Assembly: GCF_000208865.1 (NCBI RefSeq)
Contig: NC_018391.1
Coordinates: 2,549,014-2,613,013, forward strand
Length of the DNA stretch: 64,000 nucleotides
Reading direction: 5' to 3'
Origin: Neospora caninum Liverpool
Lineage: Eukaryota; Apicomplexa; Conoidasida; Eucoccidiorida; Sarcocystidae
The translations under genes were made by a program, and so were the position numbers. Positions 45,299 to 57,665 of this stretch are shown here, in pieces. Position 1 is the stretch's first letter; the number at the start of each line of letters is the position of its first letter. The notes under the pieces are model-generated. The model searched no databases and was not told the origin of the DNA. It worked only from the letters and a program-made list of their open reading frames with translations.

Positions 45299-48200
45299 AT
45301 GGCAGAAAACTCCTCGCGCTCCCGATCTCTCCCGCCTTCGCAGGCTTCCTCTTCCTCTGGTGTCTCTCCTTCCTCTTCTCTTTCTTCTACCCCTTCCTCT
45401 TCTCTTTCTTCTTCTTCTTCATCCTCTTCTTCTTCATCTGCTTCTTCTCCTTACTCTGTTTCCCCTTCGTCTCCCGTCGCTTGTACATCTGCGTGGTCTC
45501 CCTCTGCCGCATTGTCTTCCTCTTTGTCGAGTCTCAAGCGATTTCTTCGCGTGCACGCACCGGCGACTCGCCTGCAGATTTACCAGAGTCGGCGGCTGCT
45601 GCTGGTGGTGGGGGAGTGCCGGGTTCGTGGCGCTTCACGTCTGGGCCCCACCTCTGGCCGAAGGCACCGCAGCTCCGCGAGGCGCGTGAGCGAGGACGCA
45701 CGACGAAACACGACGGGCACGAGGCCAGAAAGAGACGGAAATGCAGACAGTCGAGAGACCGAACACGGGCCCTCGACCACGCAATGGAGAGGCACAGACG
45801 AGAGGGGAGAGAGAACTCAGACAGCGCAAAGAGCCGAAAGAGAACCTTTCCCGGAGAGCCGAGAAGGCGCAGAAGGGAGAGAGAAGACGCGGACCGACGG
45901 CCGGCTGGCGGCGGCAGAGAGGGGCAAAGCCTTCTCACTCCTCTTGATCTTCAAACAGCCGACTCGCCAGCAACGCGCAGCGCTGGGACAGATGGCCCTC
46001 GAGTGTTCACAGAACGAGGAAAGAGATGGGCGCCTAGAGACAATGAACGTGAAGCCGCAGGTGGAAAGAAACGCGGATCTGAGAGGAGATTCCGCAGCTC
46101 TGTTGGGACGAGAAGGAAGCGAGAAACGGGACTTGCCGCCTCGAATGTGCTTCCTCGGCAGCAAAGGCGGCGCGCCTGTGGACGAGGATGAACGCGGGCG
46201 TATTCTCCACACTTTAGAGGGTGAGGGTTCAGCGACAGGTCGAGAAAACGAGGCGCGAGGACACGTGAACGAGGTGCTAAACCGTGAACCCCAAACGCCG
46301 CTCCCCGATTGCTTTTGCGTTCAGAGCTCTGCAAAGAAATAGATGATCCCCTCCAGCTGGTGATGCGTGACGCGCGGGGCCTCCTGGGCATCCTTTCTCT
46401 CGTTCAAGGGCCACGCCTCGGCGTCATCGCAGACGCTGAAAAGGTACACTTCGCCTTTCTTTCACGCCTGCCTCTTCGCTGACGCCTCGCCTTTTGCTTC
46501 TTCTTCGTCCTCGCCTACTGCTTCGTCTTGCACTTGTCTTTCTTGTGTTCTTGCGCTTCTTCTGCGTCTGCAGCATCTGCTTACTCTTCTCATCCTCCAG
46601 CGTCTTCGTTTTCCTCGCTCACTCTTCTTCAGATTCGTTGCCTTCGCTTTCTCTCTCTCTGCGTGACGTCGCCAGACGCAAGGGCCCCAAAAAGCGCCGT
46701 GCCTGTCTCTCCGTGGTTCCGTTTTTTCCTAGATGCGGCCCGCGTGGGACGGTGCCGTCTTGAAGTTTCTCCTTGCCGCATTTGACATCTCGCTGCTGAC
46801 AACACGTGGGTGTGTGATTCCAGGTCACAGTTTTCCTCGGCGTCCACGACATCTTCAGGGTCAAGAAAACCGAGTTTCTACCCCTATTCACCACAGCCCC
46901 AATCCCCCCCAACCTCCACCTGTACATACACCTCGCCCTCTGCTCGCCGTCGCGCTCTTTTATTGCCCCTTCGTCTCTTTCTTCTGCGTTTCCTTCCCCG
47001 TGGCCTTCATCTCGTGACCGCATGCAGCAAACAGACGTCTCGGCAACTCGCCTGCAGCACCTGGCGTCTGCTTCGTCCGATCCGGCAAAGACGTGCATCT
47101 GCGGGGGCAACTTCCACTGTCTGTACACTCGAACGCAGTGCGACACCTCCGATCCCAGCAGAAACGCGCCTCGGCTGTGTGTCCGCAGTCCCTCTGAGTC
47201 TTCATCTTCGTCTTCGCCTTCGCTTCCTCCCCTTCGCAGCGCTGTGAGGGCGTTGAAGCCTCCGCCCGTCCAGCACCATGTGCATGCAGCTGCACAGGCG
47301 CTCGACCAGAAGTTTGAGGGTCTGTTCGCGGCGTTCTCGCTCGAAAAAACCTACTTTTTCTGTCCCTCGTTCTTTCTGTGTCTCCCCCTCCAGCAGGTCG
47401 CTGCGCGCGCGTGTCGCCTGCGGAAGGCACCACCGAGACAGGGGCAGGAAAGAAGAGCAAAGGCCGGTAGGCAGAGACAGAGACGGTGCGAAGGCGGCAA
47501 CGCCGAGGAGGCAGGCGCGGAGGCGCACAACCGCGCCACAGAGCGAGCTTGCGCGGAGAGCAAGCCTCAGAGAGAGACGGAGACAGCCGTGAGCGCCAGG
47601 ACTGGACGGACACCGAAACTCAGCGACAGACTGCCTGTCGGTCAGTCAGGAGACAAAGGTCGTGAGAGAGAAGCCACGTACAGGGAGAAAACCGACGGAC
47701 AGGACGAAGAGACAGACGAAGAGCGAGGCGAGGACGACGAAGTCGAAGATGCGTACGATGAAGGCGCAGAAGGCGGTATATCTGTGCATGATTTCCTAGC
47801 TTGCTCCGACGGCGAAGAGGGCGAGGAGAGTTCACTGCGGAAGGAAGAGCGGAGATTCGTTTGGAACTATGAACTCATGAAGGTAAGGCGAGCCTCGGTG
47901 CCGCAGCCCCGAGCGAAGAAAGCGAGAAAGGCTACCGAGCCGAGTGTTTTCGCCTTCCCACAGCGGCAGCATGTCCAGCGCTGCAGAGCCAGCACGCCGA
48001 GGGCTGACTATGGCTTGAGTTATGAGACTCAGACAGCCACCCGACGATGCGGCAGACGGGAGAGGGTCGGGCGAAGGCAGCACGCACAAGCGGGGACAAG
48101 CAAATCACACAAAAGGCGCGTGACGGCGCGCGTCCCAGTTGCTATGTGTGTGTCCTGACCTTGGGAAAAGCGGGAGTATCCGACATGAGGCAGACGTACG

Positions 48201-51200
48201 AGAAAAGCCCGCCGAACCCTTCGAACGACAAGCCTGGTAGTTTTCGTTCCTTCGCCGGAACGAAAACCTCACTTCGCGGACGAGAGCAGAGCCTGCTGAC
48301 AGGCCATTTGTCCAGCTCCTGCGCGTTAACGCGGCTCTTTCTCTCGGTGTCTCTGCAGCCATTCCTCGCCCAAGGACCAGCGGGGTTCGAGTGTCTGCGC
48401 AGGGGGATTCTCCTGCCGATTCTCCACGGCTTCGTTCGCGCCGCGTCTCTCGCCGTTTCGCGCGGAACGGTGCGGCTGCTGCTGATTGCGAGGAGATCGG
48501 CCTTCTTTGCAGGGACCCGGTGAGATGCCCGTGCGCGAGGGGACCGCGAGCGATATCGGCAGCCAAGCCGCTGTTCGAGCGGAGCGTTTTCTCTCCTCTG
48601 TCGCTCTCCCGGCCGATCCGTCGGTCTCCGGTGGTGCCATCTTGGATGAGCACTCCACGCCCTTCACATCTCCTCATCCTGCTTCTCCGTGTCCTCTCTC
48701 TCCCAGTCGGTCTTCTTTTCCTCTTCCCTGTGGTTGCTCTCCTTCTGCGCCTGCTCAAGCTCCTTCCTCTCCGGCTGCCTGGTCCGACCGGCTTCGCGTC
48801 GCTCTCTGCACGGCTCGGCCCTCCTCGGTTTCAGCATAACTGTGTCGTTTGGTCTGCTTCGCGTCTCCCGGTTCCGGTCCCCTCAAGTTTCCGTCTCTTC
48901 CCGTCCCGTCTGACTCTTCCCCGGTGTTCGCGCTCCTGAGCCGTCGCGTCCTGTGTTTTGTGTGTCTTCGTTTCCCCCGCCGAAATCGACGGCTCGCCCC
49001 GCGCTCCATCAGATACCGGAAACGAGGCCTCTCCATGGCCGGCGACTGTGCAAACGAGGTCGAAACCGAGTTCATCTTCTACACGTACACGCCTCGCCGC
49101 CTCTCTCCGTCCTCTTCTTTTTCGTCTTCCGCTTCGTCTTCTGCTTCGTCTTCGATCCCGCGGCCTCTCCGCGTCTTCGATTTCCACTTGTTTTCCCACG
49201 TCCACGTCCGCGGGAGCGTCCCGACCTTCTGGGCGCAGGAGGCGACAGTGCTGCCCGCAATGCCGGCAATCGCATGCAGCCAGGCAAGTCCCTTTTCGCA
49301 GCGAGTCGCAGGACGCAGACGGCCCCTCGCGTTTTCGACTGCGAACGAAAGTCTGTCGCGCGACGCGTTCCCTGTCTGCAGAAGGGGACTCCCGCAGAGA
49401 CGCGCACACCGCCGGCACAGGGAGAAGGGCTGCGTCTGTGGAAGGAGACAGACAGCTGCGGCCGTGTCGGCAACACGAGTCAAAAAAGGGTTAGATGAAA
49501 GTGTCGCAGACCCGAAAACGGAGAAAAGGGCGCATGGATGCATTCGCTGTTTCCGACTGAGAAGCAGCTAGAGAACAAGGAACGTCGGGGCCTCCCGAGA
49601 CTCCTCGGGAAGACGGGGGCCATACGCCGCACTTTTTGGGTATGGAGTCTCGATCCGGCACCACCTTTTTCACCTCGGCCGTCTCCGTTTTCGCTGTGTC
49701 CTGTCGTGCTTTTCGCCGTTTTTGCTGTCTCCTGTTTTGCCGCATCGGGAGTCGGACAACTTCTCTCCTGCGTTCCTGTCTCTCGGTGTGTGTGAAATGA
49801 GCCGCTCTGTCTTTCGGTCTATCTCGCGCTTCTTGCCTGTTCTGTCTGCGTGCGCCTCGCCTTCTCTGTCCTTGGCATAGACGGACGTTAACGCATCCGC
49901 CACGCGGCGTCACTTCAGCTCGCTTTTGCAACGGTACGGCGCTCCAATCCATGTCCTGAATCTGCTAAAACGTCGTCTGCCTCCTTCCGCTCCTTCCTCT
50001 TTGTCTGCTTGCCCCAACCGGAGTGGCGAACGCCCAGACGAGACGCAGAGTGAGGAGTCCTTTCGACAGTCGCGTTCGTCGTCCTTCGCCTTCTTTTCAT
50101 CCGCCCTGCTGGACGTCGAGTCTCCGCGCCCGTCTCTCGGAAGTCCCCCGAGGTCCGCTGTATCGCCGCCCTACCTCCACCTTACGCGTCAACCGTCTCT
50201 GCAGTCTTCTTCCGTCACCCCCCCAATGGAGAGGGATGCCTCGTTTGCGACGTGCGCAGCTAACGCGCGCGCGTCTCTCGCAGGCGTGCCGTCTCCCTCT
50301 GAAAGTAACGCTGCCTCTGAAAGCGACACTGTCTGTGTGGGCCCCTCGCCTACACGCTCGCGCCATGCTCTGCGCCATTCTTCCTCCTGCGATCTTCCCC
50401 ATCCTTCTCTCTCTTCCGCCTTCTCTTCGGCGTCTGCCACGTTCGTGTCTTCTGCTTCATCCTCATTCACTTTCCCTTCGGCCTCCTCGTCGTCGCTCCA
50501 AGCTGCGGTCGGGGCCGCGATTGCGGCGGGACGGAAGGGCGCGGGCTACGAGAGACGAGAAGAACAAGAAGGCGACTTGGGCGAGGTGTACAGACAGCTC
50601 GTTGACGACCTGAACGAGGTGCGGACGGTGGGGAAGGCTGACGGAACCAGCGCGCAGGCGAAGGAGCCGCCGAGAGAGAGGCGAAGGCGGAAAGGAGAAC
50701 ACACGGAGGAAGGGAGGGCGTAAAAGGGGACCCAAGAGAGCGCTTGAGCGGCAGGCTACGGTCGGTGCCTATTTCGACTGTGAGCCCTGTTCGCGGTTCC
50801 TCGTGAGCAATTCCTTTCTCGCATGTGGAGATATGTTTGCGACTGTTTCCGTGCAGGAATTGCCTCATGCCTTGAGGATTCACTTCCACTGGATCGACCT
50901 GAAGCGCCAGCAGTACCGACGCCCAGCGCCTCTGGTTCCGCCCTCTCCATCTCCTTCTTTTCCTTCTCCATCGTCGTCACCTCCCCCCTCGCCTGCTTCG
51001 GGTTTGGCAGGTTCGGGTGCGCGCGAGGGCCGAGCCAAGGAAGCGTGCTTGTCTTCTTTTTGCCGCCAAAGCGGCGAGGGAAAGGCTAGCTTTTTCGATG
51101 ACGAAGGCGCGCAAAGACGGGACGACGGCTGTCGCTCGCAGCAGCTCGCGCCTCCGTTCTCCAAAAGCTGGAAAGAGCCCGGGCTCGAAAGCAGAGAGAA

Positions 51201-54200
51201 AGAGCGAGAGAGACAAAGAGAGAGAGAGCGCGAGCGAGAGGAAGAGGAGTCCCTCACGCCATATCGGCAACTTCAGGTGCTCGGCGATGAGCTCTTAAAC
51301 ACCGTCGGCGTTTTCTACACGAATGAGTAAGTTTCGCTTTCCAGAGACACGCCAGGCCTTCCCCACGGGGGGCGCTGGAAGCTGTGCTCGTTTCGCAAGT
51401 GCATCCGTTTTCTCGGCGAGCTCTTCGTTTTCTTTTCAGTCCTATTACCCTCGAGGCGACGTGTGTACAACGAGGCGTGTGCCGAATCAACTGCCTCGAT
51501 TGCCTCGACCGGACCAACGACGCGCAGCTGGTCCTCCACAAGCACCTGCTGCTCCATCTTTTGCGCGCCATGCGCTTCCTTCCCGCTGACTCCGCCGACT
51601 TAGACCCTCAGGTAAACTCTCCAGTACCACGCCTTTCGTCTTACCCGTACTACACACACACGAATATATATATATATTTTATATATATATATATTATATA
51701 TATATATATACGATATCTGTTTTTGTCGATCTCTACCTCTATCTCCATCCTATATAGATGTGGCTGTCTCCAGGTACATGTACATCGTATAATCGCATGC
51801 TTATTGTGTATGGCGATGTACGCGTACCAAGAGATATATAGAGTTGCATGCATCCCTGAACATGTTTTTGTGTAATCCATTTCACATGTGTAGTCCAACT
51901 TGCGTCTTTGCCCCGCTGTTATGTCGGGCATACAAATCTCCTGATTTGCGTGAATTCCGTTTCAATGTGCTCCTGCATGCGCGTGTCTCTCGGCTGACGC
52001 TTGCCTATTTCCTTCCCATCTTCGCCCGTAGGTTGCGGCGGTCCTCTCTGGCCTCCTGGAAGCCGCAGGCGATCAGATTGCGTTGCAATACGGAGGTGAG
52101 TGCGACAACGAGCGTTGCTCTTTTCGTGGTCTTTCCTTCACCTCGCAGTCTCTCCCTTTTCGTGGTGCGCAGGGAATCGCCGGTTCCTCAGAAGTCGCGC
52201 GTCAGGCACCGCTTCCTTGGCTCTGTTCGAATGACTCCCGTCCTTTCCTTCTCAGGATCGAATGCTCACAAGAAACAACAACTGTTGAGCTCGCGCGCTT
52301 CTCCTCCGGATCCGAGACATCCTTCGCCCCCTCGGCTCCTTCCTCTCCGCGGCCAGGGCCCGGCTGCCTTCGCCCCTGCTTCCGCGGTCGCGCCGCTTTA
52401 TGCGCCCCACGCGCCGCCGTCCGCTTCGTCTTGTATTCGGGTATCTCTGCAGAGAGACGCCGCAGAGACCCCCGGCAGCGGGCTCTCGGCGTGGGTGGAC
52501 AGCGTCGCCAGGGCCTTCCTCGGCTGGGGGAAACGACGGGGCGAAGGAGACAGCTTGCGCGAGCCCAGAGAGGAGGAACAGGGAACGCCCGCCTCGCCTC
52601 TGTTTTTCCTCTCGCTGGTCACATCTGTGAAACGCAGGTACGGAGAGGCGCGAGAGCGCAGGCAGAAACGGGAAGAGCAAAAAGGGAGAGATGCACGGAG
52701 ATCTGAACGCGTGGGAGTGAAGCGAGACGGTCAGGGTGGACGATCGACCTTTTCATTGGGGCCGGGCTCGCGTCCCGTCTCTTTTGTTTTCTCGGGCCCA
52801 GTGGACCGCCTTCGCGACGCCGTCGCCCTATAGTCGGATGCGTCTCTCCGTTTGTCTTCGCCTCCCCGCACGGGAGTTGCCGTCTGAGGATGTGTCTGCG
52901 CTCGAGTTCCTGGCGACTCGCTGTGCCTCGGGAGCGGCGTCGGGGCAGCCTGCGCGTTCTGGACTTCGCCTGCGGTTTCGACGGCGCGTCTCCGCGCGAG
53001 AGTCGTTTTCTCCTGCAGGTACCACAACGTCCTCGCAGATGGAGGGAAGCAACAAGTGGTGAACCTCGTCCAGAGCAAATTGCATCCCGTAGACGTTCAA
53101 GGCGACGACCTCGCGTCACTCGACGTCGACGCAGACGCCTGGTTGCACCACGAGTAAGCCGCCCGCACGGGCGAAACAGGGGGAGATGTATCCTGCGAGA
53201 CAAAACATCGCTTCGGCGTCTTGTCTCTCCGCCTTCTTTCCCGATATCCTCGCGACAGCAGCTGCCTAGCCTGTCTTGCCAGTTTCACGCTCTCGTGCTT
53301 TATGTCCGCCGTCCGTTTACGCGCGCGCGTGTGTGTGTGGAAAATCGCCTCCCTCTTTTGACGCGCTTGGCGGCCCCGACGGGAACCGAGGCTCTGCGTC
53401 TCTGCGTTCCGCTGGCTGTCCACGAAAGCGGCCTCTTGTCTTTCTTTTTCCTCGGCAGGTGGATCGAGCCTTCGTTCGATCCGCAGGCGTGGTGGGTGTT
53501 GCCGCTCCAACGCTTCTTCAATGCCATGCGTCTCGCAACCTCTTCGAAGACGCTTCTTCTCCCTGCCTCGCCTGGCGCTGCGGCATCCGCTTTGCCGTCT
53601 CGCTCCCTCTCTCTGTCTTCTGCGCCTCGCCATTCCTGTCGGCGCTGCGCCTCTCGGGCCCACGCCACGTGGCGCTGGGCGTGTCCCGTCGCCAGACTGG
53701 ACCTCGATGCATCCCTCGCGTCTCCGTGGTTTGACCTTTTCGGGGGCAGCTTGCAGCCTCCCCTCGAACTTCGCTTTCCACTCTCGGCCCCGCGCGCCTC
53801 TCTGTGTCTCCGAGTTTCTGCTGCGCATCTCCGCGCGCCTCTTTCCTCGTGCTTTTCCCGATCGCCCGAGCTGGACCTTCGAGACACGGCAGGCGCTGCG
53901 CAGACTGGGGCCTCGAACAGCCTGGAGTGTATATACACCTATCAGCCGTGGCTCGAGGAGGCGGAGGTCGCCGGCGAGAGAGCCGCCGAACTCGCTCGCG
54001 ATCTGCTGCGGCCTCGTTCTTCTCCCGCATCTTCGCATGCAGTCCCAGGCATCGGAAAAGAGAGCGACGCCGAGGGACAATGTGCGACACCGGCAGAAGG
54101 CCGGGGAGTCGCGAACCGTGCTGGCGGCGCGCTCCATGAGGCGTGCGGGGACGAACCGAAAACGTGTAAAACCGAAACGCCTCCACAATTTGAAGACCCT

Positions 54201-56597
54201 TCCCAACAAGAGAGTGAGGCATCCGTGGAACCAGACGCAAACGACAGCGCGCGACTGCACGGCGTGCGGGCTGGGCAAGGAGTTTCCGCTCCTGGCGGTC
54301 CTTCCCGGACGTGCTCCACTCCGAGTCCCAGCTCTCGAGAGGTGTCTCCGTTTCGCGCCTCGTTCTGTCTCCTTCTCCCGTCGTTGTTTCTGCGGCCTTC
54401 TGGGCGTGCGTTCTTCTCGAAAAGGCGCCGACGTGCCGCCTCTGCCGTCAGGTGCGCGAAACCTAAGCGCGGAGCCCCACCAGTGCCGACGCCAGAGATC
54501 GGGTTTCCAGGACCGAAGCTTGCGACAGGCAGCCCGTCGCCGAAGGCTCCGGTCCGCTATCCCTCCTTGTCTTCTCTTCCTTCTTTTTCCTTTTCTTTTT
54601 CTGCATTTCCCTCCTTCTCTTCCTTTCCGTTTTCGTTCGCATCTGCCTCCGCGTCCTACCTCTCGCTCCACGACATTGCAGAAGAAACTGTGGAAGGTGA
54701 GCAAGTGCTCGTCGCTCGCTTTCTCGAGGACGGCGTCTCTGGCGTAGAGAGTGGCGACGAGGAAGAGGAGGAGACGCACGATAATGAGGACGAAGGAAAC
54801 GGCGACGCGCCCGTTGGCCCGGACGGGTCCGGAAATCGAGAAGGGACCCACACGGACACTTGCGAGGCCGAGGAGAGGTCCGCAAGGACGCAGTCCCGGC
54901 GACGCCATGAGGCGACCGATACTGAGGCCACAGGCATGCATTCCGCGCAAGAGACGGCAAGAGCGAGTCGAGATGCGGCAATCGGAAAGACGACGCGTTT
55001 GAAAGAAAGGCGACAGAATCTGGGAGACTTCGATTTGCGACGCAGAGCCCGAGAAGAACGCGCAGTCCACTTCCGCGTCGGAGACACTCCGAGTCTCGGC
55101 GGGTTTCTCCCCTCGCATCCTTCGTCCTCTCTTCTCCCGCCGTCGCGGCCTTCGCCCTTCTCTTCCCTTGAGGTGTTTCAGGCGTATCAATCCTCGCTTG
55201 TGTGTCCGTGTGGACACGCTGCGCCGGAAGATGAGGGCAGCGGCACTGGGGACATCGAATATCCGGCTGGCGGTTTCGCTCCGTGGGGGAAGTGTGCGAA
55301 CACTGCGCCTCGCCCTCGGGCCCTTACATGCCACCTTCAACCCTCGTGTGGCCCCAGCCGCGACATGCGAGACTCCAGCAACGTCACGTCTCTGAGTCCC
55401 ACCGAGAAACAGAGAAGAAGCTCGGAGTTACTGTCTCGCAACAGCCTCTCTTCGGCTTCTTCTGTCACCTCACCTTCGGCTCGCCGTCTGCGTCTGTCTC
55501 CTGTGGCGGCTGGGCGGCCGTGTGCGTCGCCGTTCTGTCTGTGGCACTGGGGGGTGTCTCCGAGTCAGGCCCTCGCTGCATTCGCGGAAGCGAGGCGGGC
55601 ACGCCCAGTCAGCGACAGGCAGCATGCGTCTTCCAGTGCCCCTGAGCAGAAGCGTCGCGCGGAGACAGCAGCCCAACAGAGGCCGCGCGAGGAGACACCG
55701 CAGGCGACGCAGGGTGCAGAGAAGAAAGCGCACGTGAGGGAGAGAAAGAGGCCAGGAGAGCCGACAGCCCCCGAGACGGAGCGAGGGAGAGAGTCCGAGG
55801 AAGGGAAGAATGGAAGAGAAGATGAAGCGACCGAGTGCAACGCGAAGGCAGAAGAGCGGACGGAGACGGCACAGAAGCGAGCGACAGATGGTGACGAAAA
55901 ACCCGAGGGGATCCTGAGGAACCTCAGTGAGAAGAGAAAGGCGCGGACACTGGAGACGCTTGGGAAACGGCGCCCGGCTTCTGGACTTTTCCTCCCGACT
56001 GGCTGCCAGGTGAGAAGAGGAACTCGCGTGTTCGACAGCTCTGAAGACGGCTCGTGTCTCTGCTTTTCTGGATCGAACTCGCCTCGCATTTTCAGAACTG
56101 AAGAGGACGTCCCTCCCGTGTCACTTTCGCGGCTCTCCTCTCCGCTCGGCGACTCTTCCTGGCGGAGCGGGGCGTCTCCGGATGGTGCGCCGTCGGGCCT
56201 TTCACACAGCCTAACTTCGCTGTCGCATTTGTGGAGGCGAGACGCAGCGCCCGCGAAAGACCGCGGAAACGAACAGATCGGCACCATCTTCTCGCCCCTG
56301 CAATGGCCGCTCTTGTCCCCTCGCGAGGAACCCAACCATGGCCTTGCTTCGGCGTTGGGCGCCTCGCCTTCGTCCGCTCCTCGCCAGCCGGCGCCTGAGG
56401 AGAGACACTCTGGGTGCGTGATAGAGCAGAGGGAAGGCCTGTCTCTCCTTTCCCCAGTGTCCTTGAGCGGCGAGAGCGGCGCGACACGCGAGGACATCCC
56501 TTACCTGTTTGGCGAAGAAATCGAACAGAAAAAAAACGAATTTGCACGCCTTCTCAGCCGTGCAGAAACCTCCTTCGCTCTTGTGCATGGGTGGTAA
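45299..56597 (+). CDS. Giant SAC-domain phosphoinositide phosphatase
   Basis: Predicted to remove phosphate from phosphoinositides on internal membranes. Exons: 45299-46220, 46325-46443, 46824-47882, 48359-48519, 49013-49283, 49881-50618, 50857-51326, 51440-51611, 52032-52095, 52256-52637, 53019-53153 and 53459-56597, giving 2543 residues with exact phase closure. The N-terminus starts with a long Ser run. SAC-domain landmarks are FVWNYELM and LPILHGFV (exons 3-4), AGTRYRKRG with NEVETE (exons 4-5), and RGSVPTFWAQE. The catalytic RINCLDCLDRTN follows, with Cys1265 and Arg1271 in the CX5R signature, then QYGGS and the segment SVKRRYHNVLADGGKQQ. The last of these, and the helix after it, resemble FIG4/SAC3 more than SAC1, but I keep the call at family level. 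The domain is stretched by Ser-, Arg- and Glu-rich insertions, and exon 12 adds about 1,000 mostly disordered residues. The start has A at -3 and G at +4. The exon 5 donor is GC. Confidence 0.88.
49284..49880 (+). other. GC-AG intron in the SAC gene
   Basis: The donor reads CAG then GCAAGT, the usual context for GC donors, and the acceptor ends CATAG. Joining 49283 to 49881 keeps the frame and the SAC-domain order. No GT donor nearby does both. Confidence 0.7.
51664..51710. repeat. Interrupted AT microsatellite in an intron of the SAC gene
   Basis: Three AT runs separated by TTT and ATT, in the intron between exons 8 and 9 (51612-52031). Confidence 0.85.
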
Positions 56598-57626
56598 TCC
56601 AAACAAGTTGGAGACTGAAACGCAAAGAGATCTACGAAGCGATAGGCACAAATCAATAAATATATATATTTGCAATTTGGTATACTTTAGATTCGAGAAT
56701 GGGTGATGGATTTGGAACTGGCTGTTTTTTTTCTATTTGAAAAAGGGTTTTGTGAATGGGATGTTTATATGGCCCTTGCGCTCCTAATCTCATCTGACAG
56801 GTTACGAGGTGGAGACACCATGTGTCTCCCTCTCGCTTTTGCAAGTCTGTTTTTCTTTTCTTTTTAATCCCGCGGCATGCGAAAACCGGGAACGAAGGCG
56901 AAGCTCTGTCTCACTGCGTTCACAGAGGGAGAGAAGACGCGGATCCACCGTTTACTTGGAGTCCTAGGCACGTGAACAGCAGTCTGTACAGTTTAATCCA
57001 TTTCTAATCCTGCGGCGTGCCCAGAGTACGAAGTAACAGGAAAGGTTGACCGCGAGTTAAACGCGGCAGTTATTGTAGCTGTAGATGAATGCTAAATATA
57101 AAGTTTATCTCCGACGACGCTGCAAAACACGTGAATGCTCCTTCCGCCGTTCGCCGAAAGCGTTTACCAGGGGGAATTCGCACAGAATATCAGGCTCTTT
57201 GCCTGGAGGTTTGTTCCGTTCCGAGCTTCGGTCTCGCGTAAGAAACACTACCCTTTACACAGAAACCCCGTCGCTGTGTACACGCTTCGATCTCGACTTT
57301 CCCGAGCGCGCAACTGCAGATTTCTCTTTGCACATTGAGAAGGAATTCTTTGAGACGCTGCCGGCAGGAATCACATGTAACAGGAACTGGATTATGCCAC
57401 GCTTGCGCAGGAAGAAAGTGGGAAGTGCACAAAACGAGAAGTCATGCACAAATCGCCTTCCATGCATTGCTTCGCATGCATATGTTGACCTCTCCTTTCA
57501 TTTCCCTTCTCATATATATATATATATATATCTGTAAACCCATAGTCGAAGAAAGATGCTTTTGCGGATACAGCACCGCTGAACCCTATGAATATCGTAT
57601 CACTGTATATATCTGTCTGGATATCT

Positions 57627-57665
<39 letters not shown>

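Noticed and set aside
53097..55340. 747-codon minus-strand open frame
   Set aside because: It is the antisense shadow of the SAC gene's last exons; the plus-strand frame carries the SAC continuation and exact splice phases.
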